From Yponomeuta sedellus (taxonomy: Eukaryota; Arthropoda; Insecta; Lepidoptera; Yponomeutidae): a DNA stretch of 64,000 bases. A program made the position numbers and the translations under genes. Location of the stretch: positions 22,153,706 to 22,217,705 of the forward strand of contig OW203732.1 in the NCBI GenBank assembly GCA_934045075.1, read 5' to 3'. Below are positions 31,510 through 44,467 of this stretch, piece by piece (position 1 is the stretch's first letter; every line of letters begins with the position of its first letter). The notes under the pieces are model-generated. The model saw nothing but the letters and a program-made list of their open reading frames with translations, was not told the DNA's origin and searched no databases.

Positions 31510-31736
31510 TTAACATAACATAACATAACATAACATAACATTTACATACAAGTACATACATTGCTTCTGGCCCCACACTAGGATACCCTGTATCGTGGTA
31601 ACCAGAAACAACGACATCACAAACATGTAAACATCCAAGACCTGGGTTTTTTTTTTTTGTTCCCAGCCGGGATTCGAACCCGGGACCTCTTGCATGGTAG
31701 GCAGACGCGCTACCGCTACGCCACAGAGGTCGTCAA
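31510..31736 (-). mobile_element. tRNA-like SINE (family S), best copy
   Basis: The minus strand starts TGACGACCTCTGTGGCGTAG, has GGTTCGAATCCCGG and ends in four or five TATGT/ATGTT units. This copy shows the full head-body-tail order of the family. Confidence 0.8.
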
Positions 31737-31739
31737 TTT

Positions 31740-34700
31740 TATGGGAAACTTCTTGAATCTGTAAATGAAGATATTTATTTTTTGCGTTGCCATGCTAACA
31801 AGAATCGTATATACAGACTGATAAGGAATTTTCCGGCGGTACCTACAAGATTCGCCGGAACAGTAAATTACAGTAATTATTAAAAATATCTTATCCTCCT
31901 TTATGTATTAAATAAACTACGAATATTTTACCTCATTAAGAAGCTAACCAATTTAAAACACTTTGAAAAAAGTCGCGTTAACTATACCAGCTGAACTCAA
32001 ATACTTTATAAATTCTTCAAAAATCGTCAAAAACGACGCCCCCGCCTTGTTTAAATTAAAGCGACATAAAACCAAAACAAAACAAAAACCAAATATCTCA
32101 CAAACCAATCGAAACCGATTATAATAACTGTCGATAATAAATTAAATTAATCGACAAAACCATCCAGTTATTTTCTTTTTCCCAATTTGCATGAAGTTTT
32201 TTTCTTTAGAAAATGAAGTCCACAATGAGAATTAATATCAGAGCGGCAGCGGACAGCAAGACGCCTAACGTTATGAAATCTACCTCATACGCATGGTGGT
32301 GACCTCTCATTCCATACTTTTTGGCTCAATGTTGATAACCAGATAGTAAACGATTCCCCGGCCCACTATGAAAGGAGCACGTGCTCTCATATAGCCATTC
32401 TCGCTCTTACGCGTAGCGTTGTCTCTTTTCGTGTGATCGCATCGCGGCGTAGTGAATGGAAAACTTTCAGATTAACTCCAATTTTTTTTTTTTATTCTAC
32501 AACGACTGGAGGACTGGATTCGTGGTGTCCATTGTTTTAAAATGTTTTTATAATCATACACAACATGAACAGGAAAATTAATTACTCTTATTAAATTAGT
32601 CTTAAAAACACGTTGTATAAAGGTACTAATGAGCGGTAAGATGCGAAAACAGCCGCCTCCAGCCCGCCCGGAACTTAAAAAGCTATTTTAATCACTGTAC
32701 CCACATGTTATCTCTGAATTTCTTACAGATACTGTGCACATTATCAATTGACCTTCAAATCGGCCGCTCGTTCCAACATTCGCATTCCTCACATAAGTGC
32801 GTCCCTCTCGCACTCGGGACTAGACAAGCGTCGAAGCTCGTCAGACACCTTCTCACAATGGCTGCTCGCCTAGTATCACGCGCGCTGAAGAAAAGGGTTT
32901 ATCCGACGCCGAAGTGCCCCGGAACGCACGCAGCGTTTTCCCCGAACAAAAAATAGACGCTACCGTTTTGATTTTCCATGGAAAACTTGGCTAGTTTCCA
33001 ACGAGTGAAACTGAAAATGTAGCTTTATTTTCCTCCGGTAAGTAACGTTTTTGTCGCCATCTAAGTAAAGTCGGAGAGGTGACAACATTTTACGCTATTG
33101 AAAATCTAGGTCAGAGTCATGCACGTCCAGTCCCTGCCTAGTATTAAAATAGCATCAACTGGCTTGTGAAGCGAAGCGTTGTAAAAAAATAGAACTCGCT
33201 TTGCTATCTATCACAGGGGCTAGATCGGGCTAGGTAGGTATAGCTACACTACAACCGGTATTTATCGTTAATGGATACGCGGCAACGCTTCATTAGAGCT
33301 CGTTTCATTATCTAGAATCGGTAATAACTTGGATATTTATTATCACGGCCATGATACAAGAGTGTCGTTGACCCGCCAGATATTCTCAGTTCGATAACAA
33401 AGTTATAGGTAATCGGTAATCGAAGCCACCTAGTGCTGGAAATTCATAATAATATAATTTTCATTCATACTTAAAAACATACTTTTTCAATACATACTTT
33501 ATTTAAACATGCTCCCGCTGCCTACATAATTAATTAAGGTCGTTTGATAATAATACATAATCATTAAAACATTTCGTATTAAATAAAATAAACAGTTGTG
33601 CTGCTTGGCTTACCAGCAACTAACAGTTTCTTATCCGGTAACGATGGCGGATAGAAACGTTACCGAGTGTACTAGGCGCGCATAAGTGTAAAGGCGCTTG
33701 TGTCAGGCACGTACAGTAGGTAACCATTGGTTTGTAGGTACAGTCGCCGATAGTTTTGTACTCTGGTTAGGTAAGGTAGACGTCTCATCAATTGCCGACC
33801 ATACGCGTGGACTAAAGTCAGGTTTTCTTTCAATTCGATGCAAAATACTGTCTCTTGGCCTGTGCCGGGGACGCAACCAACACAATCGTACAGTGTGGCC
33901 AGTACGTAAAAAACCAATATTTCCGTTTTACTTCCTAGTAAAAATGGACGCACAATGGACACACCAGGTGTTTTTTTTTACTTTTTATTTAGATATGAGT
34001 AAATAAATACTTATTTTTTGATGCAGCATGGTTATACGGTTACAAGAACATTTTACAGCAACAAATAGATACCTGTTCGAGAGCACTAAAACAATATTTT
34101 TATTGGTAACACTTGTTTTGCATCTAATTAAAAAATAGACTTCAGTGGTCGTAGAATACCTTTATTTAGACTGATTCCACTCAGTTACTTTAGGTACAAT
34201 CGACAGCACGTCAAGATTCACAGTTTAGTTCCAAAATCGCCGGTAACGTAACGTAATTGAATACAGCACATGCACCGATTATAGTACTTACGGCGAACTT
34301 TGCAACAATGTATGATGATCAGATGACGAAGAGTGTAAACTATGTAAGGTGGGTACCTATCAATATAAGTACAGAGTTACTTGTAAAATGGTAACAACTT
34401 GATACACGTCAAAACGTACCTATTGTACATTTAAAAAGTTATAAGTTTTTATTACACTGCGATGACGCTACTTTTACAAATACAAAACGTTTTTTCCGGT
34501 ATGTATCGATAAAATTAAACCACTTCCTGTGCGTAAGCTTACGTTTATTTTTATTTCCTCTATCAACGGAACGTGGTCAATTTGTATAAAAAAATTAATT
34601 GAGAATCCTAACTTTTTAGTAATTTATTGGAATTCTTACTCGGTTTTCAGATTTTGGGTAAATTCGACCAAATTAGTTAGTACAACCGCCTATCAGCGAG

Positions 34701-35090
34701 ATTGCGAGACCGAATGAAAACGTCACGGAAGTATCAAGGCTGCAGCCAGGCTAGGCGCTGTGTTCTACCGGCCAACCCTCTGCAAGAGGGCTGGGACCAT
34801 AGGGGAGACGAGATCCTGGCGAGTCATGCGGACCCTAAATAAAACTGCTATATTCGTTTTATCTGCGCCTAACATTCAGCAGGGTTGTCAAACGGATGTT
34901 TTTTGCTTTTACTTCTATGAAACGAAATGTCATCAAAGGAAGAGTTATATTATAACTTTATAAGTGCTCAAGTTTTTTTTTTGTGGATAGTTTTATAAAC
35001 AACTTAGAAATGAAAAAAAAAACTTCCTTTCAACTGCGTACGTACTTAGAGGCGAAATCACATATGTAATTCTGAATATGATTTTCCATG
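31740..35090. other. intron sequence without recognised genes
   Basis: Mostly AT-rich and unique-looking. A G+C-richer patch at 34735-34845 (CTGCAGCCAGGCTAGGCGC, GAGGGCTGGGACC) followed by CCCTAAATAAAACTGC could be a retroposon end; I cannot classify it. Open frames here are short with no family resemblance. Confidence 0.4.
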
Positions 35091-35177
35091 ATATTAAAGT
35101 CCTTATCTGGTTACCATAGGACAGGATATCCTAGTTTGGGACAAGAACATGTGATTGTGTTGTGTGAATGTTACAAT

Positions 35178-35400
35178 TGACTGCCTCGTTGGTCTAGCGG
35201 TATTACGTCTGATTACCACAACAGAGGTCGCGGGTCCGATTCCCAATAGAGGCCACCGTACATTTGTACAAATTCCCTCAGTATGAGGGTATTTTCATGT
35301 TTGTGATGTCCTTGTCTTGTTACCATAGGACAGGGTATCCTAGTTTGGGACAAGGAAATGTGATTGTGTAGTGGGGAAGTTAATATTATTATTATTTATT
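35178..35400 (+). mobile_element. tRNA-like SINE (family X), with a tail of another copy upstream
   Basis: TGACTGCCTCGTTGGTCTAG (box A), GGTCGCGGGTCCGATTCCC (box B), then a body ending ACCATAGGACAGGGTATCCT / AGTTTGGGACAAG and an (ATT)n tail. Bases 35093-35177 repeat the body end, so two copies are joined head to tail. Confidence 0.8.
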
Positions 35401-36246
35401 TGTCAACCCTATCCCCCGATGCCCTCGGGAACCCCGGCAAGTGTTCCTGACGGGCCGATGGCGAGGGAGGCCCCAAATTGCACCGACGTGATTAGAAAAC
35501 TGCCCGTTCGATCAAATACAGTGTTCACTAGGTCTGGTGGACCTAGACGCAGTTTCCCTGTGAGGGGAAGGTGACCAGAAACTATGAATTAGCAGCATTG
35601 TTGATCAATTGCCGCATTTATTGAGAACGCATTAAGGATGTTACGTGGCTTTTGTTTTCTTTACATACAGTAGAATGTGGGTGTTTTTGCCGTTGAGTAG
35701 TGTTCATCGTTTGTTATTCCCGCAAAAGGAAAAACTCTGTATGATTTAGCCCAACATAGCAGAGGTTTTCTGAACTGTTGGGAATGTATTTTTTTCAGAA
35801 TAAACCCCAACAAGCACGACCTCATAAACACGAACGAAATAAAAACATCGAAATTAAACAAAACTCAAAGTACCAAGTAGGTTACAGCGAGGCACTGGCC
35901 TAAAACTTTGCTGTAAAAATATTGTTTCTATACCATAGAAGTAATAGAAAAACCGTTATTTTTCAGCCTCTTGCAGTCTCAAAAATTGCTAATCTAAGCA
36001 TCTAGAATTTAAAATAATATGTTTAGTAAATATATTACGTTATTAAATTAGGATATAAAATATATATAAATTAGGTCTAGTTGCGTTTTGACATTTCAAT
36101 TATGTTCTTTTTATTCATCCGTTCAAATAAAACTGATTACATGAGTAAAACAAAGTCTATTAAATCAGTCAGGTTTGTTAATTTTATTGCTAAGTAAATA
36201 TAATAATAATGTTTTAGGAATCCAACAAAGGTATGTAGACTCAAAC
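35401..36246. other. intron stretch with an unidentified G+C-rich patch
   Basis: 35400-35580 is G+C-rich (GATGCCCTCGGGAACCCCGG, CGATGGCGAGGGAGGCCCC) and may be LINE-derived; no motif identified. The remainder is AT-rich. Confidence 0.35.
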
Positions 36247-36254
36247 ATTAGTTT

Positions 36255-36923
36255 CAGGGTTGGAAAGAAACATGTTTTTTTTAAGAACAAAACATCATGT
36301 TATATTTGAAAAACAAAAAAAAACGTGTTTTTATTAATGCTTTATTGCTTTTTTAATTGCCTTGTTTTAAACGTGTTTTAATCATGTTTTAAACACGTAG
36401 ATATGTATAAAATAAAAAAATAAAAAATTAAATCAAAAAGTATTTATTAATTAAAATTTATATAAAAACACACCACACACACACGCACCGTTATTGTTTA
36501 TTAATACCACCCATCAAAAATAATTATGTAAACAAAAAAAGTACGTGTCCACATTCCACAAGCAAAACATGAATTTATCGATTTCGTTTGGCTTTCATTC
36601 TATCTAGCTGAACAAAAGCAAACCGGGAAATTCCTGCGTTTTATGAACATTCACCGCATTACCGCTTGTCAGTCAGGGGAATCCTATCTAGTAATATCAA
36701 TGTTGCCAAGTCTTTAGTAAACAACATACCATAAATGAGTTTTTTTAATTTTTCTCGTTAAAATTATAAAGATTTTTTTTATGTGTTTTCAACTTGTTTA
36801 AAACAAATTAGTTTTAATCATGTTTTAAACGTGATACATACTTTTGTAGTGTTTTAATCAGTGTTTAAAACAAATGTTTTAAACGTATGTTTAAAACAAA
36901 TGTTTTAAACATTGCCAACCCTG
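36255..36923. mobile_element. non-autonomous hAT element with 8-bp target duplication
   Basis: CAGGGTTGGAAAGAAACATG at the left and AACATTGCCAACCCTG at the right, with ATTAGTTT exactly duplicated at 36247-36254 and 36924-36931. The interior is rich in GTTTTAAAC/GTTTAAAAC palindromes and has no coding frame. Confidence 0.85.
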
Positions 36924-37179
36924 ATTAGTTTACGAGATAATATAAATATTGGTAAGCGCTTCATACATTCATTATTACACATCGTTACGAGCATGTTGCT
37001 CTTGGTCATAGTTGGCTTGGAACTTTTTTATACCTAGACCAAGTTTTTGACGAGTTATTATCTATTTATTTGTACGACCACTTAACATCTATAATTCATT
37101 ACCGAAATAGGTACCTAATGCGACAGAGTTATATAAAATTGAAGTAAACTTGAGCGAAAAGACATAATACTTATTTTTT

Positions 37180-37775
37180 AAAAAACCTATTTAGAGGCTA
37201 AAAATTCCACCCATGCCGGGATTCGAACCCGCAACCTCTGGCTATCCGTGCCAGCGCTCTTCCAATTGAGTTATTGGGCGACTCACCCGCATCAGTGAAA
37301 TTTCGAACCTCTTTACACTATTCTTTGTATTACGTACAGGCAGCGACATCTTGCTTAAGTAAATTGCATCACTTACAGCCCCGACAATTTTTTAAAAAAC
37401 CTATTTATTTATTTATTAAAAATGGTCCTTAGCACGGGTTAGTGCATTAAAAATAAAAATAGTATAATCGTGTGGGTACAGTGATATCATTCCGATGTAA
37501 AAACCTACTGCAAAGTAGGTAGTCGGGGCTGTAAGTGATGCAATTTACTTAAGCCAGATGTCGCTGCCTGTACGTAATACAGAGAATAGTGTAAAGAGGT
37601 TCGAAATTTCACTGATGCCGGTGAGTCGCCCATTAGCTCAATTGGAAGAGCGCTGGCTCGGATAGCCAGAGGTTGCGGTTTCGAATCCCGGCATGGGTGG
37701 AATTTTAAGCCAATAAATAGTTTTTTTTAAAAATCGTCCTTAGCACGGGTTAGTGCATTAAAAATAAAAATAGTA
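37180..37775. mobile_element. two family-R tRNA-like elements in inverted orientation
   Basis: The left copy reads AAAACCTATTTAGAGGCT and CCGGGATTCGAACCCGC (minus sense). The right copy (about 37420-37775) reads AGCTCAATTGGAAGAGCGCT and GGTTTCGAATCCCGG (plus sense). The right copy is flanked by direct repeats of TTAGCACGGGTTAGTGCATT plus AAAAATAAAAATAG. Confidence 0.75.
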
Positions 37776-39684
37776 TAAACATAATACCTATATTTACATA
37801 ACACTTACGTACATTATAAAAAAATCTTGAGCTTAAAATATGAATTATAGGTAATAATAACATAATAACCACTACTATATATTATGTCACCGCAAGTTCT
37901 TCACAAACTTTTGTTTCACAAGGTTTTTTCTTTCGAGAAAATAGTTTGCAAAACAAAAAAAGACAAAAAGTATTAATACCAAAGGAACTCTTTGTATTTT
38001 AGGGTTAAAACTCCAAACACACATCACACTGACCGGTTTCATAAGAAACTGGATCCAATTAAAAATAAATCGTTCCTTTTTTAACGACTGCACCAACGGC
38101 TACGGATCGATTCCTCAAGTTACTAGGAGCACATGAGTTGGACGGATGTTTATAATAAGTGCTTTGCCAACTTTCAACTGACCAATAGTTTACGAGAGAC
38201 GTCGCATAATATAGAGGTAGTTACATAATGTACGGGTATAATTTAATTACAATAACTTTAATTATAGATGACACAGCACAGCACTGTAATCAACTGGAGT
38301 GTAATTGTGTGTGAAAATAGGTGGTACTAGGTAAATCCTAGGTAGGAATGTCATAATAGGTGTGCTAAAGTATGGTAGGTGGGTACATTATGTAGTAAGT
38401 AATTATAGCCATCTGACAAGCATGCGATAGAACTATTAAGCAGGTACTTGTATTTAGTTTAGTAACTAAAGTAGATGGCATACGTCATTGCCTTGCCTTG
38501 ATTAATTAATTACATTATCAGTATGATCACAAAAATATTAGATTGTCAAAAAATAAACAGCAAAAACGGCATGTATAAAGTACTTGATAATTATAAGAAA
38601 ATAATTATTAGATCAGGATAAAAAATCGAAAAGAGTTACATATACAAAAATCAATCCCTTTTTCCATTGATCACGGTATCACCCGTCAACGGGTGGACCA
38701 AATTCGCTAATTATTTCTTTGTTATGTTCTTACTGTCAGTAGGTTCTTGTGAAGGAAAAAAATACATAATATTCAAAATTTAGACTGGACAACCTTTGCC
38801 GTGCCAGCTAAATAAGTATTAAAATTGATTAAGTTGGTCGGCAGAATAAAACAACATATATACAATGATCACGATGAATTTACTTGATAAATAAAAACCA
38901 GACCAGGTTTAATAATTAAACGAACGGCAAAATGTGCTCGGCAAACAAATTAATCAGAGTGAGCTAATTAATTGTTTTTATTGTAATACAATTTGGAAGC
39001 AGATACATTTGAAAGTTTTTGCTGATCAATTGAGAATTTTGTGCTGTTTCGTAGGTATAGTCTAAGACCTATATCTATAGCCCTTCAATAGATTTATTGT
39101 TTACCAAAACAATACTTTCTGTACATACATTACAATAACATACATACTCTATGGGGCACTGGAAACGGTCTTACAAAAAGATTCCTCAAGATATATTAAA
39201 ATTACCACTGATGCGATTTACAAAATATGTAAGCATACTGTGTGCAAAAAACTTATAACATTAAAGATTATTTAGAAGACAAAGATATCTGGTAATTAAA
39301 AATGTTAACGGAGACGAATGTAACTAGCGGAATGTAACTTTAAGTTGAAACCTCTGTTAATTAATTTAAAACCTGTATTGAAAAGAATAATGTTACTTAT
39401 AAAGAATATGTTACTTATGAAACACGATTCCTCTAAAGATCGATTCCTCTAAAGATAAAAGATCGATCTTATATTAGTGGTTAGTTACCTAATTGATACA
39501 GCCCTCTTTACATTACTCCCGTACAACATCTCAGGGAGAAGGCAGTGGCTGAAAACCAGCGCTGTCCGGGGCTGACCCGGGTCAGCACCAGCTGAGCCAC
39601 TACCTTTTGCCTTATTTTATAATATTTTATAATATATTTTAAGTCTTACTTTGTTTAAGTTGTTTTTGATGAGGCAATAAAATT
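37776..39684. other. AT-rich intron without recognised features
   Basis: No coding bias. A patch at 39515-39600 (GGCAGTGGCTGAAAACCAGC, GGCTGACCCGGGTCAGCACC, with GCTGACCCGGGTCAGC a perfect palindrome) may be a retroposon end of unknown class. Confidence 0.4.
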
Positions 39685-40507
39685 CTTTTCAACGCACTTG
39701 CTCGTAAAGTGACTCTTATAACACCGGTTTAAGAACCATAATGCTGTCCATTATACACGCGTGCGTAATAATATTACAGCACAAGTGCTGTCATGAATAT
39801 AGTTTTAATTTTATCAACTACAGACAAATAATGACAGCAAAGAGTTTTCATATCTAAAAATAATAATTTAATTTATATTTTATGCACGTTAGTATCAAAA
39901 TACGATAACTAAACATTTATTTTCATCAAATTGCAATCAAAATAAGAAAAAGATAGACATATCTAAAAGCCAACTTGTAATTCAGAAATATCGATTTATA
40001 GGCTGTATGGAAGTTGTTACATTTGCCTACATTTGACAGCGCGCAAATTAAAAAAGTAAGCGCGCGCCATTTTCAATCTCAGTTCTCAAGAAATACAACT
40101 TTTCATTGTTTATTGTGAAAATGTCGAGTTCGAGTACGGATACTGAAGAGGATATGGTTTTAACTCCGCAAGACATACTTAATGAGGCGCAAAATGCCAA
40201 TGAAAGTTTGATACCCGAGAAATCTAGGGAAAAATATGTCGCAGCGTATAAAAATTTCCTAACATGGAAAACGGAAAAGAACGCGAACTCTTTTTCTGAG
40301 TCAGTATTTTTAGCGTACTTTTTATTTTTATTTACCTGTGCTTGTTTTTTATTTTCCTCACAAGTGTGTTGAAAAACGTCGTATGACACTCGTGAGCATT
40401 GGTCCATTACAGACTCGGTTCCATAACTGCTCTCGCCTTCGGCTCGAGCAGTAAACCCACCTCGTCTGTAAATGACCAACTTAGCTCACTAGTGTCATAA
40501 TGTACTA
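39685..40507 (+). mobile_element. element carrying a tyrosine-recombinase-like N-terminus, copy 1
   Basis: An 823-bp unit from CTTTTCAACGCACTTGCTCG to CACTAGTGTCATAATGTAC, matched almost base for base by an inverted copy at 51781-52594. It has no terminal inverted repeats, but there is a foldback near the right end (GACACTCGTGAGCATTGG / GTCATTACAGAC region). It contains the start of a gene at 40121. Lack of inverted tips fits a Crypton-like transposon; that class is inferred from the protein remnant only. Confidence 0.55.
40121..40372 (+). pseudogene. truncated tyrosine-recombinase-like (Crypton-type) protein
   Basis: ATG at 40121 begins MSSSSTDTEEDMVLTPQDIL, NEAQNANESLIPEKSREKYV and AAYKNFLTWKTEKN, SFSESVFLAYF, then switches to a hydrophobic tail and stops. 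The KYVAAYKNFLTWK...SESVFLAYF segment resembles the N-terminal SAM-like DNA-binding domain of tyrosine recombinase transposon proteins known from insects. The catalytic domain (R-H-R-Y) is missing, so this is a relic of a deleted element. My recognition is from memory and moderate. Confidence 0.5.
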
Positions 40508-40577
40508 TTTTATTCTTTTATTCTAAAGCCTACCTACATACGTACTACTACAACGTTACCTACGTTTTACCTTGTAA

Positions 40578-41070
40578 AATGTCCACCACAGACTATTTTA
40601 GACAGCGGTTTTGGAGTGTTTTAAGGGATTGTGTTTTTATAAATAAGGCCGTAAACGTGGAGTTTCCTTATTAGCTAGTTCTCCACATAATCTATTAATT
40701 GTGAAGCTAACAAGTATTAACTTTCATTAAGTAAACATTCTGTTTGAATATTCATATTGGTTTTTATATTAAAATATATCGGTAAATAATAATTATATCA
40801 GTAAATAAAATTTTGAGTTTTTTATCAAGATGAGCGTTTTTTTTATTTATATTTTTGTAATCTTCAGCGTGTTTAAATTAAAACACGTGTATAGGTTGCC
40901 CCTAATTTACCCACGAACATAATTCGAGTCACAACTAACGTTATACCTGTTTTCTGCCCCCCTAGTACATTATTCCGAGCACGTAACCATCGCTTATCAA
41001 GCGTTGGCTACATCGCTTATTTTACATGTAAATAAGTCCATTACTGCGTACGCAAACGGTTTGCTCATTG
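40578..41070 (+). repeat. dispersed repeat (family Y), inverted copy at 44925-45287
   Basis: TTTTGGAGTGTTTTAAGGGA, TATAAATAAGGCCGTAAACG, GGTTGCCC, CGAACATAATTC, ACTAACGTTATACC, CCCTAGTACATTATTCC and GTCCATTACTGCGTACGCAA all recur in reverse at 45 kb. Non-coding. Confidence 0.7.
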
Positions 41071-41225
41071 TTAATATCTCTTGTCACAGACATTCTAAAC
41101 TGACACAAAGGTGCAATACAGATAGACTGGTCGCCATTTTTTTTCTTTCATGGTGCACTACTTACAAGGGGTGTTGCAGTCTGGTACAACTTAAGGTAGG
41201 CTTAGATAGAGTCTTATCGTACATA

Positions 41226-41426
41226 CATAACATAACATTTACATACAGGCACATACATTGCTTCTGGCGCCACACTAGGATACACTGTCTCGTTGGAACC
41301 AGAAACGACATCACAAACATGTAAACATCTAAGATCTCAGGTATTTTTTGTCCCTAGCCGGGGTTCGAACCCGGGATCTCCTGAATGGTAGGGAGATGCG
41401 CTACGGCTGCGCCACAGAGGTCGTCA
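41226..41426 (-). mobile_element. tRNA-like SINE (family S)
   Basis: The minus strand has TGACGACCTCTGTGGCGCAG, GGTTCGAACCCCGG and a short ATGTTATG tail. Third intact copy of the family. Confidence 0.75.
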
Positions 41427-41589
41427 TAAAAAGGGAAATTACGAATATAACCAAATAACAGTACTATATGTATTATTTGGAAGTTAGAGGTTATAACTAT
41501 TTGTTTCAAATTTTCAATTCAATTATGTCTGTGTTTTTAGTGCATTTGTGTCCACGAGTAGATTTTTTATTTTTTTTAAATAAGTGAAG

Positions 41590-41720
41590 TTATAGTAACA
41601 ATACCACTCCTTAACTGTGAAGGAAAATATCATGAGGAAACCTGACATTTTGAGATGTTCAACCACCTCAGCGTTTGAAATTGCCGGTCCGCGGTAGGCA
41701 CGCGTGGTATTCAAGCCTTA
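41590..41720 (+). repeat. retroposon fragment (family V)
   Basis: CTGTGAAGGAAAATATCATG AGGAAACC, then CAGCGTTTGAAATTGCCGGT and CCGCGGTAGGCACGCGTGG. Same middle as at 20405. Confidence 0.55.
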
Positions 41721-41989
41721 AAAAAATACCGCCCATCTCTGTCTAAATAAACTTAGCCAAGTACGTTTGTTTATGAATCGGACCTTTTACGTCCCTAGCT
41801 CGTCACTGTCACAGGATAGATAATCAAGTACGGGAATTGCATAAACGTAGCAAAAACTCGCACCTGCGCTGAGCTCGGCTGTTGATTATAATGGTGGGTG
41901 TAAATAATTCAATATTACAACATTGTAATTTCCTGCAATTTCGCCGTGAACGCCGTTTTTGCGCTGGCCAGTAGGTACTATCAGCTAGA

Positions 41990-42185
41990 GTTGCGGTGCA
42001 TCGCTTTTGAAACTTTTTCGCTTGCAGCTTGCACGTGGCGAACTTAGCTGATCCCGCCCCCTGTACTTTGTTTATTTTTTGTCGGCCTCCAAAAACTATT
42101 TGTTTTATGAGCGAACACTGTTCGCGTGCTTCTGGGCGTTGTAGGGAAAAGCAAACCTTAAGGTGATCCAACGCAATCCTGGCTG
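41990..42185 (+). repeat. dispersed repeat, partner of 23050-23240
   Basis: The same ordered blocks as at 23 kb, with an extra GATCCCGCCCCCTGTACTTT segment. Non-coding. Confidence 0.7.
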
Positions 42186-42819
42186 ATACCTACTCGTAAC
42201 TGCCCTATTGGCGTTTTAACTTTTTAAGTAAGGAACGTTGGACAGCCGACTGTACATTAACCTTAACACTCTACGCAGTAACTCCTACTCTACGTAATGG
42301 GCGATTTTGCTACAAAAATCCTTCTTAATATTATATAGAGGTGAAAGTTTGTGAAGATACTTGTATGTTTGTTATTCAATCACGTAAACGGCTGGACGGC
42401 AAGACAAAAGTACCCGAAACCAGCGTTTTTGCATGCAACGACCAATTAAAGTTGATGAAGCGAGCGATCCGTCAGGATCGGGCCAAGTGGCAGACCCTGA
42501 TCTCTGCTTGCCAATACGGGATTCAGCATAGTTAGTTGTTTTAGGCATAAAATAGACTATCCAATAATATATATGTAGTATGCTGACAGCGAGAGAATGG
42601 CTGAGGACAGAACGAATCGGCGCGCCTTGGGGGAGGCTTATATCCAGCTGTGATGGATGGGTACGGGCTGATAAATTGATAATGAGCAATTTTCTAATGA
42701 GAACATTACTAATGAGAATAAGAAAACAATTTCGCCACCATTCGGTAACATTACATTAATTGGAAAGATGCAAGGAGTGTATAGTAATTTAACGTATAGT
42801 TAGAATTCTATCCTTGTTG

Positions 42820-43210
42820 TGGACCATCCTTCCTGATACGTAACTGTCCACTGTAATGTAGGTATTATCTATTTACACGTTCTACTTAGAGTCCCATTTC
42901 TAGCCACTGTCCACTGTACCGGATTATCCAGTTTCACATTCTACTTGGAGTTCCATTTCCAGTCAGTAATAGTATCCTAGTTGGGGACAGTCCTCCTATT
43001 ACTCAACTGTCCATAACTGTCCGTTTTGGGTTATACATCTTCACATTTTACGTATACCCCGAATTTCAGTTAGTGAATTGTAGTCAGTAGTAATATGCCA
43101 GTTTGAGACCAGCCCAAACTGTCCAAAGTAATAGATTAACCATTTTCATAATTTACATACAGTCCTATTCAAGTCCATGGTAGTATGCTAGTTTGGGATT
43201 ATCCCTCCTG
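42820..43210. repeat. degenerate tandem repeat, units of about 120 bp
   Basis: Recurring AACTGTCCACTGTA, TTTCACATTCTACTTGGAGT, CCATTTCCAGTCAGTA, TATCCTAGTTGGGGACAG and AACTGTCC blocks, three or four times with decay. Period estimated by eye. Confidence 0.5.
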
Positions 43211-43392
43211 TCACGTTTCCCAAGGGTCAAATTATGTATCTATAAATCGGACCATTACATACAAAACTTCGTAGCTACGTAGACTGTATTTATTTGTGTA
43301 GAAGTTATTTATTTAAAAGCTAGAACTACACTTATTTATCGCCATATAGACATAATACAAAAAGTAAAATACAAAGAAAGAATGTGCTAATT

Positions 43393-43702
43393 TGTTCCTT
43401 AGCACGGGTTAGTGCATTAAAAATAAAAATAGTGTAATCATGTGGGTACAGTGATATCGTTCCGATGTTAAACCTAACTGCAAAGTAGGTAGTCGGGGCT
43501 GTAAGTAACGCAATTTGCTTAAGTCAGATGTCGCTGCCTGTACGTAATACAGAGAATATTGTAAAGAGGTTCGAAATTTCACTGATGCCGTGAGTCGCCC
43601 ATTGGCTCAATTGGTAGAGCGCTGGTACGGATAGCCAGAGGTTGCGGGTTCGAATCCCGGCATGGGTGAAATTTTTAGCCTCTAAATAGGTTTTTAAACA
43701 AA
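43393..43702 (+). mobile_element. tRNA-like SINE (family R), near full length
   Basis: TTCCTTAGCACGGGTTAGTG, GTGGGTACAGTGATATCG, AAGTAGGTAGTCGGGGCTGT, GTAATACAGAGAATATTG, CATTGGCTCAATTGGTAGAG (box A), GGTTGCGGGTTCGAATCCC (box B) and the end TTTTTAGCCTCTAAATAGG. This copy shows the complete order of the family. Confidence 0.8.
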
Positions 43703-43921
43703 GAAAGAATCTAAAATATCACATACCTACTACCGAACACAATAAGGGAATTCGAGCCATGTGCATGCGGCGGTAAACGGCCTAAGGCTTAAGTGATTGC
43801 TGCGGGTTTGGTCCCCACAGCATAGATTTTCAGGAAGGGCCCTGACCCTGGCCAGGGTCATATAACTAATACACAAATCAAATAGATACTCAAATCTTAT
43901 ATATCTTATATAAGATTTGAT

Positions 43922-44034
43922 GATTTGTGCCGCCGTTTGTATAACATTACTTAGATTTAAGAAGTCATGGGTGTATTCTTTTTTCTGGTAGTCAATAAAG
44001 TGTTCTCCATCTATCATTTATTTATTTTATATTT
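43922..44034 (+). repeat. retroposon 3' end with AATAAAG and (CTAT)n; inverted relative at 44324-44405
   Basis: TAACATTACTTAGATTTAAG, TTTTCTGGTAGTCAATAAAG and TCTCCATCTATC. At 44324 the reverse form AGATAGATAGAGAACACTTT / ATTGCAC follows. Two ends face each other across 290 bp. Confidence 0.6.
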
Positions 44035-44467
44035 ACGAAGAGGCCTCTCTAGTTAGCTAGAACTTCTCATTTCAAGAGAAAGCAGCTAATGGCGGCGTTA
44101 GATCGTACCTCGAATCGGTACTTAATTGCACATTGTGTGCGCGCGAAACATAAAATTTTTACTCTACACTGTGTTTAATTAGGCGCGAGATTGCAGAATA
44201 CCTATCTGTCTGTTGTAAGTACCCTATAAGTTTACCACGCTAGGTACAACGCTACTTGTTATATTGACTAGACATATAAGGTGTACATAAATACTAAAAT
44301 ATTTTTTAAAATTTATAAATGTAGATAGATAGAGAACACTTTATTGCACAAGAAAACACGAATTACAACCATGATTTATTTAATCTAAGTAACGCTATAC
44401 AATTATCTCTTCTAGATAACCCTGGAATGGATTCCTTGCAAATTGGCCTTTTTGCATCTACTTAATG

